Assembly (NCBI RefSeq): GCF_002158905.1
Contig: NZ_CP021431.1
Span: 3,302,001-3,366,000, forward strand
Direction of reading: 5' to 3'
DNA from: Yoonia vestfoldensis
GTDB lineage: Bacteria; Pseudomonadota; Alphaproteobacteria; Rhodobacterales; Rhodobacteraceae
Length of the DNA: 64,000 nucleotides
Shown: piece by piece, positions 62,014 to 64,000 of the stretch
Numbering within the stretch: position 1 is the stretch's first letter
Layout: every line of letters starts with the position of its first letter
Made by a program: the position numbers and the translations under genes
Notes under the pieces: generated by a model
Told to the model about the DNA's origin: nothing
The model's database searches: none
Seen by the model: only the letters and a program-made list of their open reading frames with translations

Positions 62014-62597
62014 GACGAACCTCCCACCGCACGACGGCCAAGGCGGGCGCGGAACCTACGTTCGATCTCAACCTCAGCGGCGCAGGGCGGTTGATGTCGG
62101 GCTGCGGCTTCGTCCCGGTCAGTCAAGGGGAAGGCCGCCACACGGGCCTGTCGTGCCGTCAGGATGCCCATACGGATCAGGCGAGCAGTGCGTTCGGGTG
62201 TGCCAAGCCCCGGCGCACATCTGCCGTGCCGTCGCCACCAATCCGCGAGCCAGCCGAGGATCGCCTCATCGTTATCTGGCATCTTCCGGCTTCGCTGAGC
62301 GGCCTGTGTGGCCTGCTGGGCGGCGTCCCTCAGCATGGTGGAGGTGGGCCACCACGGCCCACCCCACGCGCGGCGAAGGGCGCGACGGGTGCCTTCGAGA
62401 ATGGCGTCGAGCTCCTCAGGCGCAACGTCATTCGGGAGGGCGTCGTCCAGATCGGAGATAAGGTCCTCTGCCTCGGCCGTCCGAAGACGATCGGGCAAGT
62501 GCGTGCTCGGTCGGTAGCGGCGCAAGAGGCCGTCTGGACCTGCCATGAAGGTGCGGATCGCGGCCGCGCGATGGCAGGTTTGATTGTCCAAGGCCAT
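62010..62597 (-). CDS. Hypothetical protein, 195 aa
   Basis: Acidic and helical, with ISDLDDALPNDVAPEELDAILEGTRRALRRAWGGPWWP in the middle. It overlaps the primase-like gene by 4 bases, so the two are coupled; a replication partner is possible but unproven. Confidence 0.65.
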   Translation of the reverse strand: MALDNQTCHRAAAIRTFMAGPDGLLRRYRPSTHLPDRLRTAEAEDLISDLDDALPNDVAPEELDAILEGTRRALRRAWGGPWWPTSTMLRDAAQQATQAAQRSRKMPDNDEAILGWLADWWRRHGRCAPGLGTPERTARLIRMGILTARQARVAAFPLTDRDEAAARHQPPCAAEVEIERRFRARLGRRAVGGSS

Positions 62598-62600
62598 GGA

Positions 62601-62828
62601 TCAAGCGACCTCGTCGCCGACGATTGCGGCGAGTGTGTTGACGAAGAACCTCCACACATCCTCGGGTGCACCCCCAAGCTGGGCGACAACTGCGTCGAGG
62701 GTCGCGCCTGTCGCGTCGGAGATTGCGATCATTTCGTCAAGCCGCGCGTCGATTACGTTTTCAGTTGTTCCGAGGTGTACCGATGCGTTATCGTACGGTG
62801 TTCCTTCCACGGAGCTGTCGAGAGACAT
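62601..62828 (-). CDS. Small hypothetical protein, 75 aa, first gene of the leftward operon
   Basis: MSLDSSVEGTPYDNASVHLGTTENVIDARLDEMIAISDATGATLDAVVAQLGGAPEDVWRFFVNTLAAIVGDEVA is the most plausible reading, 3 bases from the next gene. No ribosome site is visible before the ATG, so the exact start is uncertain. A hairpin lies right at its 5' edge. Confidence 0.55.
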   Translation of the reverse strand: MSLDSSVEGTPYDNASVHLGTTENVIDARLDEMIAISDATGATLDAVVAQLGGAPEDVWRFFVNTLAAIVGDEVA

Positions 62829-62831
62829 TTC

Positions 62832-62866
62832 AAGAGCGCTCGGGCCTGCACGCCCGGCGCTCTTTT
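62832..62866 (+). terminator. Hairpin with T tail, reading rightward toward attR
   Basis: AAGAGCGC (62832-62839) pairs with GCGCTCTT (62857-62864) and CGGGC (62841-62845) with GCCCG (62852-62856) around a 6-base loop, followed by TT. It points rightward, where no rightward gene precedes it inside the operon, so it may end an antisense transcript. Confidence 0.6.
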
Positions 62867-63004
62867 CGTTTTCAGGCTGTCCAACGGGCCAACTTCTGGC
62901 TTCAAGGGGGTTCGGGCGGGCCTGAAAATTCTCTTTTAAGATCAATGGGGACTTTTGCCCGCACCGCTCGCACAAGTTATTGATTTTCTGATCTCGGGAT
63001 GCCT

Positions 63005-63020
63005 CTCTCCTGGGCACCAT
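63005..63020. other. attR: 16-bp direct repeat
   Basis: CTCTCCTGGGCACCAT is identical to the tRNA-Leu end at 50146-50161. Confidence 0.9.
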
Positions 63021-63305
63021 TCTCCTTCAGGTTTTGTTGTCTGCTATGCGCGATAGGCATGTCGCGCTTGGCGTGGGCTGGTTTCCAGGCAAATGCTGCT
63101 TTCGCGCGGGCTGACCGGAACCAACTTTCCATATATTTAATGCAGAGATACCCATCGCGCGGTTGACCGGCACGGCGCTGGCCAAGGGCGATTCCAGCGG
63201 GGCAAAGTGCCGTCGGGATAACATGGCAGAGCCGCACATCCTGCACGACGTGGCAAAGATGGTTGCAAAAGCGCTGGCTCTGGCCAGATCGTCGGTGAAA
63301 ACCGT
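63021..63305. other. Chromosomal gap right of the element, no gene supported
   Basis: Between attR and clpA no frame has homology I recognise. A rightward 34-codon frame (MAEPHILHDVAKMVAKALALARSSVKTVKYPAPL) is too short to support. AT-rich bases near 63129-63145 are the only distinct feature. Confidence 0.6.
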
Positions 63306-63341
63306 AAAATACCCGGCCCCGCTGTGATCCGCGGGACCGGG
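63306..63341 (-). terminator. Terminator of clpA
   Basis: Arms CCCGG (63312-63316) plus CCCGC (63318-63322) and GCGGG (63331-63335) plus CCGGG (63337-63341) pair with one mismatch. On the minus strand the hairpin is followed by TATTTTAC. Confidence 0.75.
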
Positions 63342-63349
63342 TGGATGGA

Positions 63350-64000
63350 TCACTCCGCCGTCAGCAGCGGTGGTTTGTTGCCGCCGGTGATGCGGCCTTG
63401 CTGCGGGGCTTCGAAGGTCAGGTCCAATTCGCCGTTCTTGACGCCAACCTTGACGATGCCGCCTTTCACCAAAGTGCCGAACAGCAATTCCTCGGCCAGA
63501 GGTTTCTTGATGTGTTCCTGGATCACACGCCCCAGCGGACGCGCGCCCATATTGGCATCATAGCCCTTGTCGGCCAGCCATTCAGCGGCAGCTTGCGTCA
63601 GTTCGATATGCACGTTGCGGTCGATCAGCTGGGCCTCGAGCTGGAGGACGAACTTTTCGACGACCTGCATGATCACATCTTTGGGCAAAGCGCCAAAGCT
63701 GATGATCGCATCCAGACGGTTGCGGAATTCCGGCGTGAAGATCCGTTCGATCGCGGCGGTGTCTTCGCCTGTCCGGGCCTCGCGGCCGAAACCCAGCGCA
63801 TTCTTGGACATCTCGGCCGCGCCGGCATTCGATGTCATGATCAGAATCACATTGCGGAAATCCGTCGTGCGGCCATTGTGATCGGTCAGCTTGCCATGGT
63901 CCATGACCTGCAACAGGATGTTATAGACATCCGGATGCGCCTTTTCCATTTCATCCAGCAGCAACACGCAATGCGGGTTCTGGTCGACGCCATCGGTCAG
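63350..64000 (-). CDS. clpA: ATP-dependent Clp protease ATPase subunit ClpA, 5' part outside window
   Basis: The frame is open to the window edge. The visible C-terminal ~216 residues include LLLDEMEKAHPDVYNILLQVMDHGKLTDHNGRTTDFRNVILIMTSNAG of the second AAA+ domain (Walker B and sensor regions) and the D2-small domain KPLAEELLFGTLVKGGIVKVGV. The exact ADFRNV/MTSNAG wording is that of ClpA. It unfolds substrates for ClpP. Confidence 0.93.
   Translation of the reverse strand: MTDGVDQNPHCVLLLDEMEKAHPDVYNILLQVMDHGKLTDHNGRTTDFRNVILIMTSNAGAAEMSKNALGFGREARTGEDTAAIERIFTPEFRNRLDAIISFGALPKDVIMQVVEKFVLQLEAQLIDRNVHIELTQAAAEWLADKGYDANMGARPLGRVIQEHIKKPLAEELLFGTLVKGGIVKVGVKNGELDLTFEAPQQGRITGGNKPPLLTAE

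Larger units (their letters stand above)
50146..63020. mobile_element. Integrated element in tRNA-Leu, phage-satellite-like, with type IIG defence cargo
   Basis: The element is bounded by identical 16-bp repeats and spans about 12.86 kb. The integrase is next to attL and reads toward it. Other contents are two RHH regulators, a primase-polymerase-like gene, an iteron array, a Nu1-like terminase small subunit, a broken parB gene and a restriction-modification gene. No capsid, portal, tail, lysis or large-terminase gene is present, and no conjugation genes. This gene set fits phage satellites more than prophages or ICEs. Confidence 0.85.

Noticed and set aside
50146-63020. Complete prophage
   Set aside because: No capsid, portal, tail, lysis or large-terminase gene is present.
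50146-63020. Integrative conjugative element
   Set aside because: No relaxase, coupling protein or type IV secretion gene is present.
63027-63353. Leftward 108-codon frame between attR and clpA
   Set aside because: It covers the clpA terminator, has no ribosome site and no recognisable motif.

Overview
The window looks like chromosomal DNA of a marine Rhodobacteraceae (Roseobacter-group) alphaproteobacterium. The evidence is high GC, tightly overlapping operons, and gene neighbourhoods typical of that family: a PetP/PetR-like regulator pair, HDAC-xseB-ispA-dxs, preA/preT with hydantoinase and a RutR regulator, acs followed by a two-part sodium symporter, and the CTCCGGCGGGGATATTT intergenic repeats. 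The species cannot be named from the window alone.

Layout. 0-2.4 kb: a TolQ/MotA-like channel subunit (cut by the window edge) and its OmpA/MotB-like partner. 2.5-3.7 kb: a secreted-type Hint-domain protein. 3.9-14.6 kb: a reductive pyrimidine-degradation locus with an ABC importer, dihydropyrimidinase, an N-carbamoyl-beta-alanine-type amidohydrolase, RutR with a recognisable operator, PreA and PreT. It carries a small GIY-YIG gene and several palindromic repeats between genes. 14.7-17.4 kb: a sugar dehydrogenase and an L-arabonate-type dehydratase. 17.6-26.3 kb: an acetate-activation/uptake locus (acs, a zinc-lid adenylate kinase, two symporter subunits), then a cNMP/CBS/nucleotidyltransferase (DUF294) protein, a small membrane protein and a membrane-anchored PAS-exonuclease fusion. 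26.4-50 kb: housekeeping genes (a BacNav-type sodium channel, a soluble chemoreceptor, isoprenoid synthesis, petR/petP, ilvE, a desaturase, queG, mtgA, gltB/gltD, uppP).

The most unusual part is 50.15-63.02 kb, a 12.9-kb element integrated at the 3' end of a tRNA-Leu(CAG) gene. It is flanked by a perfect 16-bp direct repeat (CTCTCCTGGGCACCAT at 50146 and 63005). It encodes a tyrosine integrase and two divergent ribbon-helix-helix regulators around three identical-architecture operators. It also holds a broken parB gene riddled with about ten CAA(C/G)TTG-centred palindromes and a single-chain type IIG restriction-modification enzyme. A 22-24-bp-period iteron array follows, then a leftward operon with a primase-polymerase-like protein and a Nu1-like terminase small subunit. 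There are no capsid, tail or large-terminase genes. This content fits a phage satellite (PICI-like) carrying a defence gene, rather than a prophage. Clp protease gene clpA resumes the chromosome on the right.

How the genes work together: RutR probably couples pyrimidine availability to uptake and stepwise reduction and hydrolysis (PreA/PreT, HydA, amidohydrolase). Acs makes AMP that the adjacent adenylate kinase can recycle while the symporter imports substrate. The satellite genes form an integration, switch, replication, packaging and defence set.
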